NCBI RefSeq assembly: GCF_014698835.1
Contig: NZ_JACJTU010000003.1
Location: 62,001 to 126,000 of the forward strand
Length of the DNA: 64,000 nt
Reading direction: 5' to 3'
Origin: Nostoc paludosum FACHB-159
GTDB lineage: Bacteria > Cyanobacteriota > Cyanobacteriia > Cyanobacteriales > Nostocaceae
Below, one piece after another: positions 1 to 8,916 of the stretch. The notes under the pieces were generated by a model that ran no database searches, was not told where the DNA came from, and saw only the letters and a program-made list of their open reading frames with translations. Position 1 is the first letter of the stretch. Each line of letters opens with the position of its first letter. The translations under genes were made by a program, and so were the position numbers.

Positions 1-1813
1 TGCAACAAAAACAATTTGGCATAACGTCCCCCTAGTTGTAACAGTTCTTCGTGAGTTCCTTGTTCTATAACTTCCCCATTTTCTATTACTAGAATTTTGT
101 CAGCCATTCGTACCGTAGAAAAGCGATGGGAAATCAAAAGTACCATCTGATTTTGAGTAATAGCGCGGAAATGATTGAAAATCTCAAACTCAGCTTGGGC
201 ATCTATAGCTGATGTTGGTTCATCTAACACCAAGATATCTGCTTGCGATCGCATAAAAGCACGAGACAGAGCAATTTTCTGCCATTGTCCCCCAGAAAGT
301 TCCTGTCCTCCCTTAAACCAACGGCCGAGTTGAGTCTGGAAACTTTGGGGTAATTGGTCGATAAAAGATTGCGCCATACCTTTTTGAGCAGCAGTTTCCC
401 AAAGAGTTTCATTTTCGAGATGTTCTACATCACCGACGCCAATATTCTCACCCACAGTAAATTGATAGCGGACAAAGTTCTGAAAAATTACACCAATGCG
501 ACGCCGCAACACATCCACATCCCATTCTTGCAAGTCCAAACCATCTAAGAAAATTCGCCCAGAGTCAGGGGTGTAAAGCCGGGTAAGTAGTTTGATTAAG
601 GTAGTCTTACCGGAACCGTTTTCACCTACAATTGCTAGTTTCTCTCTCGGTTTCAAGTGCAGCGAAATGTTTCTCAATGCTGGCTTGGAACTTCCCGGAT
701 AAGTAAATGATACGTTCTCGAAACGGATACCATCTTGGGGATTTAAACCAACGGTTGCCTTACCCCAAGACTTTGGTACTTTCTCTTCCAGAAAATCATA
801 GAGATTTGATAGATATAGGTTATCCTCATACATCCCTCCAATAGAAGTCAGGGCATTGGAGAAAGTAGACTGTCCTTGGCGAAACACAGTGAGATACATT
901 GTCATGTCTCCCAAGGATATCTTGCCTTGTACTGTTTCCAGCACAATCCAAGCATAAGCTACGTAAAAAGCGCCAGTACTGACTAAACTCAGCAAATACC
1001 CCCACAATCCTCGCCGGAGAGTCAAATCGCGGTCTTCGCCATAAAGTTGCTCGAACAGGTTGCGGTAACGTCCTAGCAACATCTGTCCGAGTTGGTAGAG
1101 TTTGACTTCTGTGACAAAATCTTCTCTGGCTAGCAGATTTTCTAAGTAGTGCTGTTGACGGGTTTCTGATGCACGCCAACTAAACAAACGAAAGGCTTCT
1201 CCAGCAAACTTTGTTTCGGCAATAAATACAGGTATGGCAGCCAAAATCAGCATTAGCACCGCCCAAACTGAGAAATTTACTAGCAAAATACCGTATGTGA
1301 ACAGGGAAAGGGCATTTTGCACTAAGCCAAAGGTGCGGTTTACTAAGGAAAGGGGACGAACTGATGCTTCTCGTCGAGCATTGGTCAATTTGTCATAAAA
1401 TTCTGAGTCTTCAAACTGCCTAAGATCCAGTGTCAGCGCCTTTTCTAAGATGAGTACATTCACTCGCTGACCCAATAGCGCCCGCAATAACGACTGACAA
1501 ATAGTGATTCCGCGTTGACTACCTGCTAGTAAAATTACAGCGATCGCTTCTAATCCTACATACAACAAAGCAGGATAAATATTAACAGAACCATTGCTGT
1601 CTGAGCTAACCTGAGAGGCAAATACTACTGCATCAACAATTAACTTACTTATGTAAGAGATCGCTGCCGGTAAAATACCAGCCACTAAAGTTAAACTAGC
1701 CAGAAAAATAGTAAGCGATCGGCTAGTAGTCCATACTAAGCTTATAGCCCGTCCACTGTACCGGAAAACCGTCAGTGATTGGCGTAGTATATTTCTTTTT
1801 TTTTAATCTTCAT
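1..1813 (-). CDS. ABC exporter, fused permease and ATPase (3' end cut by window; start frame disrupted)
   Basis: This is a half-transporter with an N-terminal membrane domain and a C-terminal nucleotide-binding domain. Reading the minus strand, the ATPase shows Walker A (VGENGSGKTT, near 600-625), the signature LSGGQ (near 280-290), Walker B (ILVLDEPTSA, near 205-235) and the H-loop (LLISHRF, near 125-140). The protein runs off the window only a few residues before its expected C-terminus. The membrane part starts with the segment ILRQSLTVFRYSG near 1790. The only nearby ATG (1811-1813) is out of frame with it: after ATGAAGATT comes a run of nine A, and ten would put the ATG in frame. As read, an in-frame TAA lies directly upstream of the conserved reading frame. 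The substrate cannot be told. Family assignment is firm; the start is not. Confidence 0.85.
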
Positions 1814-1889
1814 CTTTACTTGCCGCGAGATACCCCAGTGCAGCGGATCTTCCTGACTTTATTTAATCTTTATAAATTTTAGCAAAAAA

Positions 1890-2010
1890 GAACTCAGAAC
1901 TCAGGCGCTACAATGACGAGTGGGCGACAGTTGACACCAGTGGCGTCTCACCCGCCCATGATTACGGGGGTGCAAGATGCCCACCCCACAAGATGGGATA
2001 ATTTATTTCT
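1890..2010. repeat. Spacer with dispersed GTGGGC/GCCCAC repeats
   Basis: The spacer between the ABC exporter and the reductase contains the motif GCAAGATGCCCACCC, also present at about 48390-48410, with a related form (GGTGGGCGTCTTGACCCACC) at about 58105-58125. It also carries the pair GAGTGGGCGACAG and CACCCGCCCATG. This pattern suits a dispersed palindromic repeat. No gene is visible here. Confidence 0.5.
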
Positions 2011-2072
2011 TGGAAATCCCTTAACGAATATTCTGACTCCTGAATTTTAACTCCTGACTCATGTTTACATTT

Positions 2073-3206
2073 TTATCCCCACAATCTCCTACCTGCTTTC
2101 CCATTTAATCTTTGGTGAGCATCTTCCAATAAAGCTGGAATATCTAAATTTTCAGGACATCGGGGCAAACAGTCACCGCATTCGGTACAGCGATTAGCTT
2201 TCATTCCAGGGAACCAATGACCAGCGTTTTCAAACATTCCATAACGATATTGGCCATAGTCTTTCATGTCATAAGCTACTGCGAGGTTTCGTAACCGCAA
2301 TACTTCTGGAATATTGATATTTTCTGGGCAAGGTAAACAAGCATAACACTGGCTGCATTTATCAATCCCCAAAGCAATTTTTTGCTGATTTTCTAATCGC
2401 TGGAATGCAGAAATTTCTTCTGGCGTAAGTTCAGTATCTCGGTCAGCAACTTGCAGAGGTTCGATTAATTCATCTGGGTTGGCCGGCCCAACGCTCAAGG
2501 TAGTAATACGGTTATCTAAAAGTAAAAATCGATAGTTTAATTCTAAGGGTGAATACGGCTGACACAGGTCTTTAAGGGTTTGGGATGGTGTGTAGAGGCG
2601 TCCTCCCTTATCAGCAGGGGAAATGATGAAAATTCCCATGTCTTTTTCGGCAGCTAGTTGAATCGCTGGGGCGTGGCGTTGGAAAAAATAATAATAATGC
2701 AAATTGACAAATTCAAAAAAGTCTGTATTAATTGCTGCCTGAATTAACTCTAATGTCCCGTGGGTCGAAAAACCAACGTGTCGAACTCGCCCATCAGCAA
2801 CAGCTTCTTCGACAGCTTGCATACAGCCATTTTTAGCTTGTACCCATTCCAAATGTTGCCAAGTGTTTAAGCCATGAATGCCTAAGCAATCTACATAATC
2901 TGTTTGTAATTGTTCTAGGGATTCATCGATGCACCGACGCATGGTGTCGGAATCTCGTGTAAGTGGGATTTTGGTAGTGAGGTGCAGCTTCGTTCGGGGA
3001 ACCGACAAACCAGCTTTTAGTGCCCTACCAAGATATTCCTGACTTTTGCCGTAACCTTTGGCAGTTTCTAGATGATTAATTCCTAAGGCTAAGGCTTGTT
3101 CGATGGTCTGCTGGGCATTTTCAAAATCAGCCAGGTAGCGCATTGTTCCCAAGGAAAAAACCGAGAGGCGCAAATTTGTTTTTCCAAAGCGTCGGTATTG
3201 CATCAT
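2073..3206 (-). CDS. Aldo/keto reductase with C-terminal 2x[4Fe-4S] ferredoxin domain
   Basis: The N-terminal 270 residues form an aldo/keto reductase barrel. The tetrad positions are E47 (in place of the usual Asp), Y52 (KGYGKS), K79 (TTKI) and H111 (GIHGLN). A tail follows with two ferredoxin-like cysteine sets: C284-C287-C290-C293 and C340-C343-C346-C350, the second followed by PENLDIP. The build is typical of iron-sulfur aldo/keto reductases, which probably pass electrons between a carbonyl substrate and a redox partner in the cytoplasm. The substrate is unknown. The ATG at 3206 is followed by a second ATG; either could serve. The gene stands alone, with repeat-rich spacers on both sides. 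Confidence 0.88.
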   Translation of the reverse strand: MMQYRRFGKTNLRLSVFSLGTMRYLADFENAQQTIEQALALGINHLETAKGYGKSQEYLGRALKAGLSVPRTKLHLTTKIPLTRDSDTMRRCIDESLEQLQTDYVDCLGIHGLNTWQHLEWVQAKNGCMQAVEEAVADGRVRHVGFSTHGTLELIQAAINTDFFEFVNLHYYYFFQRHAPAIQLAAEKDMGIFIISPADKGGRLYTPSQTLKDLCQPYSPLELNYRFLLLDNRITTLSVGPANPDELIEPLQVADRDTELTPEEISAFQRLENQQKIALGIDKCSQCYACLPCPENINIPEVLRLRNLAVAYDMKDYGQYRYGMFENAGHWFPGMKANRCTECGDCLPRCPENLDIPALLEDAHQRLNGKAGRRLWG

Positions 3207-3302
3207 TAAGAGAGTTAGAAGTTAACAGTTAGGAGTGAGGAGTTAGGAATTGAATAATGTAATTGATAACTCCTAACTCTTAACTCTTAACTCTTAACTT
3301 TT
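3207..3302. repeat. Short tandem repeats (AACTCTT / GAGTTAG heptamers)
   Basis: The gap contains runs of AGTTAGGAGT type and, on the other side, the complementary CTAACTCTTAACTCTTAACT. The 7-base period is that of the short tandemly repeated sequences common in Nostocales spacers. The two halves are complementary and could pair in a transcript. Confidence 0.6.
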
Positions 3303-3800
3303 CTAACTGTCGCCATTGCCAAAGCGCTTGATCAAATCTTCAGGGCGGAGATTGGAAACAAATTCACGGAAGGCTTGCTGTTCGGCTTCATCTGCATCGC
3401 GGTCAACTGGGATAGAAGCATCAGCGATGACTTCTTCCATTACCCAAATCGGAGTATTTGTGCGGAGGGCAATGGCGATCGCATCGCTAGGACGGGCGTC
3501 GATTTCCTTTTTGACTTCACCTTGCTGGACAATTAAGGCAGCATAAAAGGTATCCTTTTGCAAGGAATGAATAATCACCTTCTCTAGAGTCATGTTCCAG
3601 GTCTCTAGAAGATTCACCATCAAATCGTGGGTTAAGGGTCTAGGAGGCTTCTGATTTTCCAGTGCGCCCATAATTGCCCTAGCTTGTTCTTGACCGATGT
3701 AAATTGGCAAAGCCCGCCGATCTGACGAATCTTTCAAAAGTACGATTGGGCTGCGGGTTATGGCATCTAATGCTATGCCAGCGACTTTCATTTCAATCAT
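3303..3800 (-). CDS. Bifunctional nuclease (BFN/DUF151) family protein
   Basis: This 165-residue protein begins MIEMKVAGIALDA and carries the family hallmarks: a conserved segment (LPIYIGQEQARAI) and the motif ARPSDAIAIALR, followed by a short acidic C-terminal UVR-like tail. Plant and bacterial members have DNase/RNase activity, hence the name; the role in cyanobacteria is not settled. Length matches the family. It is divergent from ribE across a 340-bp spacer. Confidence 0.88.
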   Translation of the reverse strand: MIEMKVAGIALDAITRSPIVLLKDSSDRRALPIYIGQEQARAIMGALENQKPPRPLTHDLMVNLLETWNMTLEKVIIHSLQKDTFYAALIVQQGEVKKEIDARPSDAIAIALRTNTPIWVMEEVIADASIPVDRDADEAEQQAFREFVSNLRPEDLIKRFGNGDS

Positions 3801-4140
3801 TGGCTAAGCCTCTACAATTTTTTGAGAGCCTTGGATGGTGTGTAACAAATAGTACTCTTGTCCAGGCGGTTTGGCGACAGTAATAAACATAAGCATTCGT
3901 TCTCTATAATTGCTTCTATTAAACTCCGAACTTGTGGTGTACACCAGAGTAATTCAAATGGGTCTGCTTAAACAATAAGCTTCTTACCCAAGTATGCCTC
4001 GTGAAGGATGATAATGTGTTAATATTCCCCATATAAAAAAAGTCAGAAAATATACTCAGATATTCTCAATTTCTGTGACAATTACTAATTAATTTCTGCC
4101 AAAATTAGGCAATAAATAGAGTTAGTTTGGCAAAAAAGCG
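3801..4140. other. Divergent spacer between the BFN gene and ribE
   Basis: No gene is seen. The spacer must hold the promoters of both flanking genes. It contains a perfect 12-bp palindrome, TGGTGTACACCA, at 3935-3946, which could be an operator but may be chance. I see no structure that I would call an FMN riboswitch. Confidence 0.4.
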
Positions 4141-4821
4141 GTGTTTACAGGATTAATCCAAGCTTTAGGAACGATGAAACCCTTAGGGGGCGATTCTTGG
4201 CAAATTACTTGTGTTAGCCAATCGGGTGAAGTAATTATGCAAGATTTGGCTTATGGTGACAGTGTTGCGGTGGACGGCGTTTGTTTGACGGTGGAAAAAG
4301 TTTTAAAGGATGGCTTTATCGCCACTGCTTCACCGGAAACCCTACGTCGCACAACTTTGGGAGGTGAGCAAACCCAACAGAGATATGTCAATTTAGAAGC
4401 GTCCCTCAGAGTTGGCAGCAAAGTCGGGGGTCATTTTGTTATGGGTCATGTAGATGGCATCGGGCGATTGTTAATGGCAGAACAAACAGCGACTTCTTGG
4501 GAAATGACCTTTAGTGCATCAGAGGCGATCGCACGCTACATTGTCCCCAAAGGTAGCATCGCCGTCAATGGCATTAGTCTCACAGTCGCCACATATGAGC
4601 CAGAATTTTCTCAATTCAAGGTGGCGGTGATTCCTCTCACCTATGCTGAGACAAATCTTCGCTATTTGACTCCTGGTAGTTTAGTCAATTTAGAAGGAGA
4701 TATTCTCGGCAAATATGTGGAAAAATTCCTTTATTCTGGCAAACCACACACCACAGACCCTGATAATAATAGTATAAACGACATTACACCCGCATTCTTA
4801 GCAGAACACGGGTATTTGTAG
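4141..4821 (+). CDS. ribE: Riboflavin synthase, alpha chain
   Basis: The enzyme dismutates two 6,7-dimethyl-8-ribityllumazine molecules to riboflavin, the last step of vitamin B2 synthesis. The protein shows the two lumazine-binding repeats: MFTGLIQALG with VDGVCLTVE in the first half, and HFVMGHVDG with VNGISLTVA in the second. The N-terminal MFTGLI is the family start, so the GTG at 4141 is very probably right although no strong ribosome binding site is visible. The C-terminus carries about 25 extra polar residues beyond the second repeat. It is encoded alone; other rib genes are not in the window. Confidence 0.95.
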   Translation: MFTGLIQALGTMKPLGGDSWQITCVSQSGEVIMQDLAYGDSVAVDGVCLTVEKVLKDGFIATASPETLRRTTLGGEQTQQRYVNLEASLRVGSKVGGHFVMGHVDGIGRLLMAEQTATSWEMTFSASEAIARYIVPKGSIAVNGISLTVATYEPEFSQFKVAVIPLTYAETNLRYLTPGSLVNLEGDILGKYVEKFLYSGKPHTTDPDNNSINDITPAFLAEHGYL

Positions 4822-4828
4822 TTGGGTA

Positions 4829-4964
4829 GTGGGCATGGGGCATTGGGCATTGGGAGGTGTGGGAGGTGTGGGAGGTGTGGGAGGATGGGGAAGAAATCTT
4901 TCCCCCCACACTCCCCACACTCCCCCATCTCCCCAGTCCCCAGTCCCCAATCCCCAGTCCCCAG
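4829..4964. repeat. Low-complexity GGGAGGTGT / CCCCAGT tandem repeats
   Basis: Directly after ribE comes GGGCATTG followed by at least four copies of GGGAGGTGT. The complementary ACTCCCCACACTCCCCC follows, and then several CCCCAGT and CCCCAAT heptamers run up to the end of the convergent peptidase gene. The G-rich and C-rich arms can fold on each other and may end transcription from both sides. No protein-coding sense is apparent. Confidence 0.7.
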
Positions 4965-6527
4965 TTAGCTCCCTGGTTGCTGGCTTACCTGGGCAGTTCG
5001 CAGGGATTGAAGTAACTGGGCCAGGCCGCTTTGTAATTCTACGCCTGGATCAGCAGCAACCCACCCATTAGGTGTGAGGTGGCGGACTTCAAAGTGCAGG
5101 TGAGGGCCTGTAGAGTTACCTGTACTGCCAACTCGGCCGATCATAGTCCCTGCTTGTACCCACTGGCCGGGTTGAACAAAGATTTCTGACATGTGACCGT
5201 AGAGAGTTTGTTCAGCAGATTTGTGACTGAGGATAACAGTTAAACCATAACCACCCACCCAGTTAGCAGTTTCCACGCTTCCAGAAGCAGCAGCCAAAAC
5301 TGGGGTTCCCGTAGGCGCACCCAAGTCTGTACCAGCATGGAAGCGTTGGTTACCTGTGATGGGATGAATTCGCCAACCAAACACAGAAGTAATGGAAGCG
5401 GGAACTGACAGTGGGTACATCATTCCCGTACCGCCATAGGCGATTCTCGGACTGTAGGGAATTTGCGGCAATACTGATGCCAGGGAGAAGTCGTAACTTA
5501 CGCTGCTGGGGCGGGGTGCTATGTTGCCATCTGCCATTGGTGGCGGTAAAGTACCACCACTGGGGGCAATGGGAGTCGCACTCACCTTGGTGGTGCCAAA
5601 ATCGCTGGGACTAGGAATAAATCGATTCTGGCGGAATCCAGTCTTATTGTCACTACTAGAAACACTTTGAACAGCACGCCATCTGCCATTGTTACCAGCG
5701 CTTGCCACTTGTCGCACTGGTGGAACTACTGGCAACTGAGCGTTTTGACTTCTGCTAAGCCAACTAGGTGCTGATTTTCCATTAGAATTGGCTACACGCC
5801 CAGTTTGGGGTGCTTTAGCACAAACCCCACCAGATACGTTTTGCCCTGAAGGCAAAGTGGCTCGGCAACCACTAGAACGTTCTGTGAGGATTACGGAACT
5901 TGGTGCTTGATAAGTGCCCGTTGCGCCGGTATCATAACTATTGGGGTCAATATAGGCGTTATTATAATCCTTGGCCTTCTCCATCGCCGCCCTGACAGCG
6001 CTATTTGAGTTGTTTGCTGGTTGAGCAACTTCTGGGAGTTTTGCAGGTAAGGAACGGGGAGCAGTATTAGGTTTTTCTTGTCGCACCCTTGCAGGAGCAA
6101 TCTGGGACGTTTCTGGTTTGGGCTGAGACTGTCTGATAATAACAACGGGTTCAGCAGCTTCGATTTTAGGCTGAGACTGCCGAATTGGCTGTTTTGATTG
6201 AGCAACTTCTGGCTTGCGTAATCTCTGCCTGAGTCTGGTTCGCCGTTGAGCAAAGTCTGGCTGTGTTTGAGCTGTTTCGGGCGCAACAGTCTGTTTTTTC
6301 ACTGGGTTTGTAAAAACCACTGCTGGCTGGGAACTTTCAACAGTGGGAACGATGTTGTCTATTTGTGTTTCCGTTTGGGCAGACACGAAGCCGCCGCTTA
6401 GGAGACTGACGCTGCTTAGCCAACAGAGACTCTGTGCTGGTAGCGTCGAGGCAAAACGTTTTTTTGTCACACCTCGCTGCCATAAGTAGTGCAAACGATG
6501 ATGGGCAGAATTTTTGCGCTGCGTCAT
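4965..6527 (-). CDS. M23-family (LytM-like) murein endopeptidase, secreted
   Basis: The C-terminal 130 residues form an M23 metallopeptidase domain. It has the zinc ligands HAGTD and HLHFE, the catalytic YGHMSE loop and the fold signature STGNSTGPHLHFE, so it should cut or bind peptidoglycan peptides in the periplasm. A basic start followed by a hydrophobic stretch (about residues 30-50, ending in VSAQ) looks like a signal peptide. The middle, about residues 60-350, is a low-complexity Pro/Gln/Ser-rich linker. All metal ligands are present, so this is probably an active enzyme rather than a degenerate activator. It is convergent with ribE. Confidence 0.88.
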   Translation of the reverse strand: MTQRKNSAHHRLHYLWQRGVTKKRFASTLPAQSLCWLSSVSLLSGGFVSAQTETQIDNIVPTVESSQPAVVFTNPVKKQTVAPETAQTQPDFAQRRTRLRQRLRKPEVAQSKQPIRQSQPKIEAAEPVVIIRQSQPKPETSQIAPARVRQEKPNTAPRSLPAKLPEVAQPANNSNSAVRAAMEKAKDYNNAYIDPNSYDTGATGTYQAPSSVILTERSSGCRATLPSGQNVSGGVCAKAPQTGRVANSNGKSAPSWLSRSQNAQLPVVPPVRQVASAGNNGRWRAVQSVSSSDNKTGFRQNRFIPSPSDFGTTKVSATPIAPSGGTLPPPMADGNIAPRPSSVSYDFSLASVLPQIPYSPRIAYGGTGMMYPLSVPASITSVFGWRIHPITGNQRFHAGTDLGAPTGTPVLAAASGSVETANWVGGYGLTVILSHKSAEQTLYGHMSEIFVQPGQWVQAGTMIGRVGSTGNSTGPHLHFEVRHLTPNGWVAADPGVELQSGLAQLLQSLRTAQVSQQPGS

Positions 6528-6617
6528 TTGTTCTCTCAGTTGTGTGTAATTAGCCTAAAGAGATGATGCTAGTGGTTTGTCTTGCCCAAAGAGCGAAATT
6601 TTGAACAAACCTGAAAT

Positions 6618-7436
6618 TTAAACGGAAGATTTATGGTATCCCAAACTGATTGTACCGGGTTCAATATAAATTTCCGGTGTCATTAGTTCTTTTGTCCCAT
6701 AATTTTCTAAATCAATTCGTAAATTTCCTTGGGGAGTCACACCGACTACAGTACCTGAAAGATTATTGACATACACCTTATCGCCCATGTTTGTAAGCAA
6801 ATTTAAATAGCGAGATAAGAGTATGTTTATTCCTTCTTCCAAGAGGCACTGCATACCGGATTCTATTCCTACTAAAACCGTAGAAGCGAGCATTTCTAAA
6901 CAAGAAATTGGTCTGGAATTTTGGGAAGCTTGCCACGATTCCAGATTAATTCCTGTTTCTGGTACTGGGTTTATCCAGTTAATGCCAACACCAATTACTG
7001 CTTGTGTAATTTGTGCTTTATTTACTTTAGTTTCTGTCAAAATGCCGCCTAGCTTGCGACCGTTTAAAACTAAATCATTGGGCCATTTTATCCCAACATC
7101 CACATTGTGCTGGCGCAATTGAGACGCAATTCCCCAAGCACTAGCAAAAGTTAGCTGGTAGCTGTCAGTAGCTTGTATTTTGTGGTCAAAAGAAATCGCC
7201 AGCGAAAGATACAATCCCCCGACTGGAGAAATCCATTGGCGTCCCCATTGCCCCCGTCCCGCACTCTGTGAAGTGGCAATTACTACTGTTCCTGAAGTCG
7301 CCCCAAGGTTTAGCATGTCCCAGAGGGTTTGATTTGTTGAAGAGACACTTTCAAAAAAGTGTGGGGAAAATGTTAAATATGGATACTTTCGCCCTGTTTT
7401 CAAGGCTACTTCTAAATTTTGCAGATTAAATTCCAC
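6618..7436 (-). CDS. birA: Biotin--[acetyl-CoA carboxylase] ligase
   Basis: The enzyme activates biotin as biotinyl-AMP and transfers it to the biotin carrier of acetyl-CoA carboxylase. Visible motifs are SSTNQTLWDM, the biotinyl-AMP loop SAGRGQWGRQW, KWPNDLVLNGRKLGGIL and the small C-terminal SH3-like domain (VYVNNLSGTVVGV). It lacks the N-terminal helix-turn-helix of the E. coli repressor form, so it is a pure ligase. At 272 residues the length is normal. It is divergent from the PgeF-like gene, with about 75 bp between the starts. Confidence 0.92.
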   Translation of the reverse strand: MEFNLQNLEVALKTGRKYPYLTFSPHFFESVSSTNQTLWDMLNLGATSGTVVIATSQSAGRGQWGRQWISPVGGLYLSLAISFDHKIQATDSYQLTFASAWGIASQLRQHNVDVGIKWPNDLVLNGRKLGGILTETKVNKAQITQAVIGVGINWINPVPETGINLESWQASQNSRPISCLEMLASTVLVGIESGMQCLLEEGINILLSRYLNLLTNMGDKVYVNNLSGTVVGVTPQGNLRIDLENYGTKELMTPEIYIEPGTISLGYHKSSV

Positions 7437-7510
7437 AGCAGTAACCTAAATGGCCTTGTTCAAGTTAGCATTAATTGGCTGATGAGTGATTTTCTCTTTA
7501 GGTTTGGTTG

Positions 7511-8293
7511 ATGATGCACACTTGGCACTGGCGCAATTGGGAAGGACTGCCCTATTTGACTTGCAGTATTCTGGAAAACTGGCATCACGGTTTCTTTACC
7601 CAGCAGTTTTGGCCGCGATCGCCACAAGATCTCACACTCATACTCGAACCAAAGGCATCAGTCTATCGCTTAAAGCAGGTACATGGCAATACTGTTCTCA
7701 CCCCCCAAGAAATCGCTACTAGCACTCTTGAAGATGGTTTAGCTTCGGCAGATGCTTTAATTAGCGAACAGCCTCTACAAGCTGTTTGGGTTGCTAGTGC
7801 AGATTGTACGCCCCTGCTGATTGGGGACGTGAAAACAGGACAAGTGGCAGCAATACACGCTGGCTGGCGGGGTACTGCCAAGAAGATTGTCCCCCAAGCC
7901 ATCGCCCGATTCAAATCCCAAGGCAGTAAACTTGATGATTTGCGTATTGCAATGGGGCCGGCGATCGCAGGTGAAGTTTACCAAGTTTCTCTTGAGGTAG
8001 CTGCTGAGATCGGAGCCAGCATTATACCACATAATGACGAACAAAAAATTGTCCAAGCATTACAAAATCTGCCAAATTCACCTTTATTAGCAGACCCCAA
8101 CCCTGGAAAGGTAAAAGTTGATGTGCGGCGAGTAAATGTTTTACAGCTGGAAAGTTTGGGAATTAGTGGAGAACAAATTGCGATCGCTCCTTATTGTACT
8201 TTCCAAACTCCAGAACATTTCTTTTCTTATCGTCGGGAACAGGAGAAAAAGGTGCAGTGGTCAGGAATTGTCAGCGGTAAAATCAGTCGATAG
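7511..8293 (+). CDS. pgeF: PgeF/YfiH family (laccase-domain) protein
   Basis: The protein shows the DUF152 signature: VYRLKQVHGNTV, DGLASADALI, ADCTPLLIGD and AAIHAGWRGTAKKIV, with the His and Cys metal and nucleophile positions intact, and a C-terminal CTFQTPEHFFSYRREQ. Family members include the peptidoglycan editing factor, which removes L-Ser from muropeptide precursors, and purine nucleoside phosphorylase-like enzymes (YlmD), so the exact substrate is uncertain. Two ATGs in a row (7511, 7514) follow a TTG at 7508; I took the first ATG. Confidence 0.88.
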   Translation: MMHTWHWRNWEGLPYLTCSILENWHHGFFTQQFWPRSPQDLTLILEPKASVYRLKQVHGNTVLTPQEIATSTLEDGLASADALISEQPLQAVWVASADCTPLLIGDVKTGQVAAIHAGWRGTAKKIVPQAIARFKSQGSKLDDLRIAMGPAIAGEVYQVSLEVAAEIGASIIPHNDEQKIVQALQNLPNSPLLADPNPGKVKVDVRRVNVLQLESLGISGEQIAIAPYCTFQTPEHFFSYRREQEKKVQWSGIVSGKISR

Positions 8294-8319
8294 CCGATAT
8301 CCCAATACAGTTCAGATTA

Positions 8320-8453
8320 GACCAAAAAACTTGTAGAGACGGCGATTTATGAGCCAGCGCGTTGCGGAGCGAGTGTGGTCTTGGGGGTTTCCCCCATGAA
8401 CAACTCGCGTTGGGGTTCCCCCCGTTGTAGCGACTGGCGTCGCGTCTCGAAAA
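8320..8453. repeat. Dispersed GC-rich palindromic repeats
   Basis: The spacer contains GAGCCAGCGCGTTGCGGAGC, then the complementary pairs GGGGGTTTCCCCC and GGGGTTCCCC, and the palindromic GCGACTGGCGTCGC. Similar cores recur at about 18500-18545 and 52150-52265. This looks like a Nostoc-type dispersed repeat element and no gene is seen in it. Confidence 0.55.
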
Positions 8454-8906
8454 CTATATCCTCATTACAGGATAGTTAGGATGTTCTGGATTCGGGATAA
8501 GTCGCTGATTTCTACAGTCCACGAGTAAATCTAACGTCTCAAGCGCCGTTTGTCCAATCAAAACTATATCCCCTGTAACCAATGTTGCTTCGGTAGTTTC
8601 CCGTCCGATCAACTCAATAATTACGGGTTCAGTTACGCCTATAGATTCTTCACTACCATTGGCGTATTGAGCAATCTGCTGTCCTCGAATTCTCAAGCCA
8701 AGTTGCTCGACAATAGACATGGGTAGCACAGTACGTACTGCCCCAGTATCCACTAATGCTTCAGTTTCATACACCCGCAGCATATTTGGATTGAGTATTC
8801 CCCGGCTGACAAGGGCTTCATCAATAGCATTGGTGAGCTTGACTGGGACTCGAACTGCACCCATAGGTTGATTATTGGCAGAATTGGCACGATTGAGATT
8901 TACCAT
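8454..8906 (-). CDS. Retropepsin-like (clan AA) aspartic protease
   Basis: The protein is 150 residues long. It holds the active-site triplet in ALVDTGAVRTVLP, followed by a hydrophobic-Gly stretch (IGQTALETLDLLVD), the pattern of single-domain retropepsin-like proteases that act as dimers. The last residues (RNQRLIPNPEHPNYP) are characteristic of a cyanobacterial subgroup that is often found as small stand-alone genes. The substrate is unknown. It ends just upstream of csaB on the same strand (csaB is 3' of it, 10 bp away), so the two may be cotranscribed. Confidence 0.75.
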   Translation of the reverse strand: MVNLNRANSANNQPMGAVRVPVKLTNAIDEALVSRGILNPNMLRVYETEALVDTGAVRTVLPMSIVEQLGLRIRGQQIAQYANGSEESIGVTEPVIIELIGRETTEATLVTGDIVLIGQTALETLDLLVDCRNQRLIPNPEHPNYPVMRI

Positions 8907-8916
8907 AAGACAAAAG

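Noticed and set aside
5891..6286. 131-codon frame overlapping the M23 peptidase linker on the same strand
   Set aside because: It is a shadow of the low-complexity Pro/Gln/Ser linker of the peptidase in another frame.
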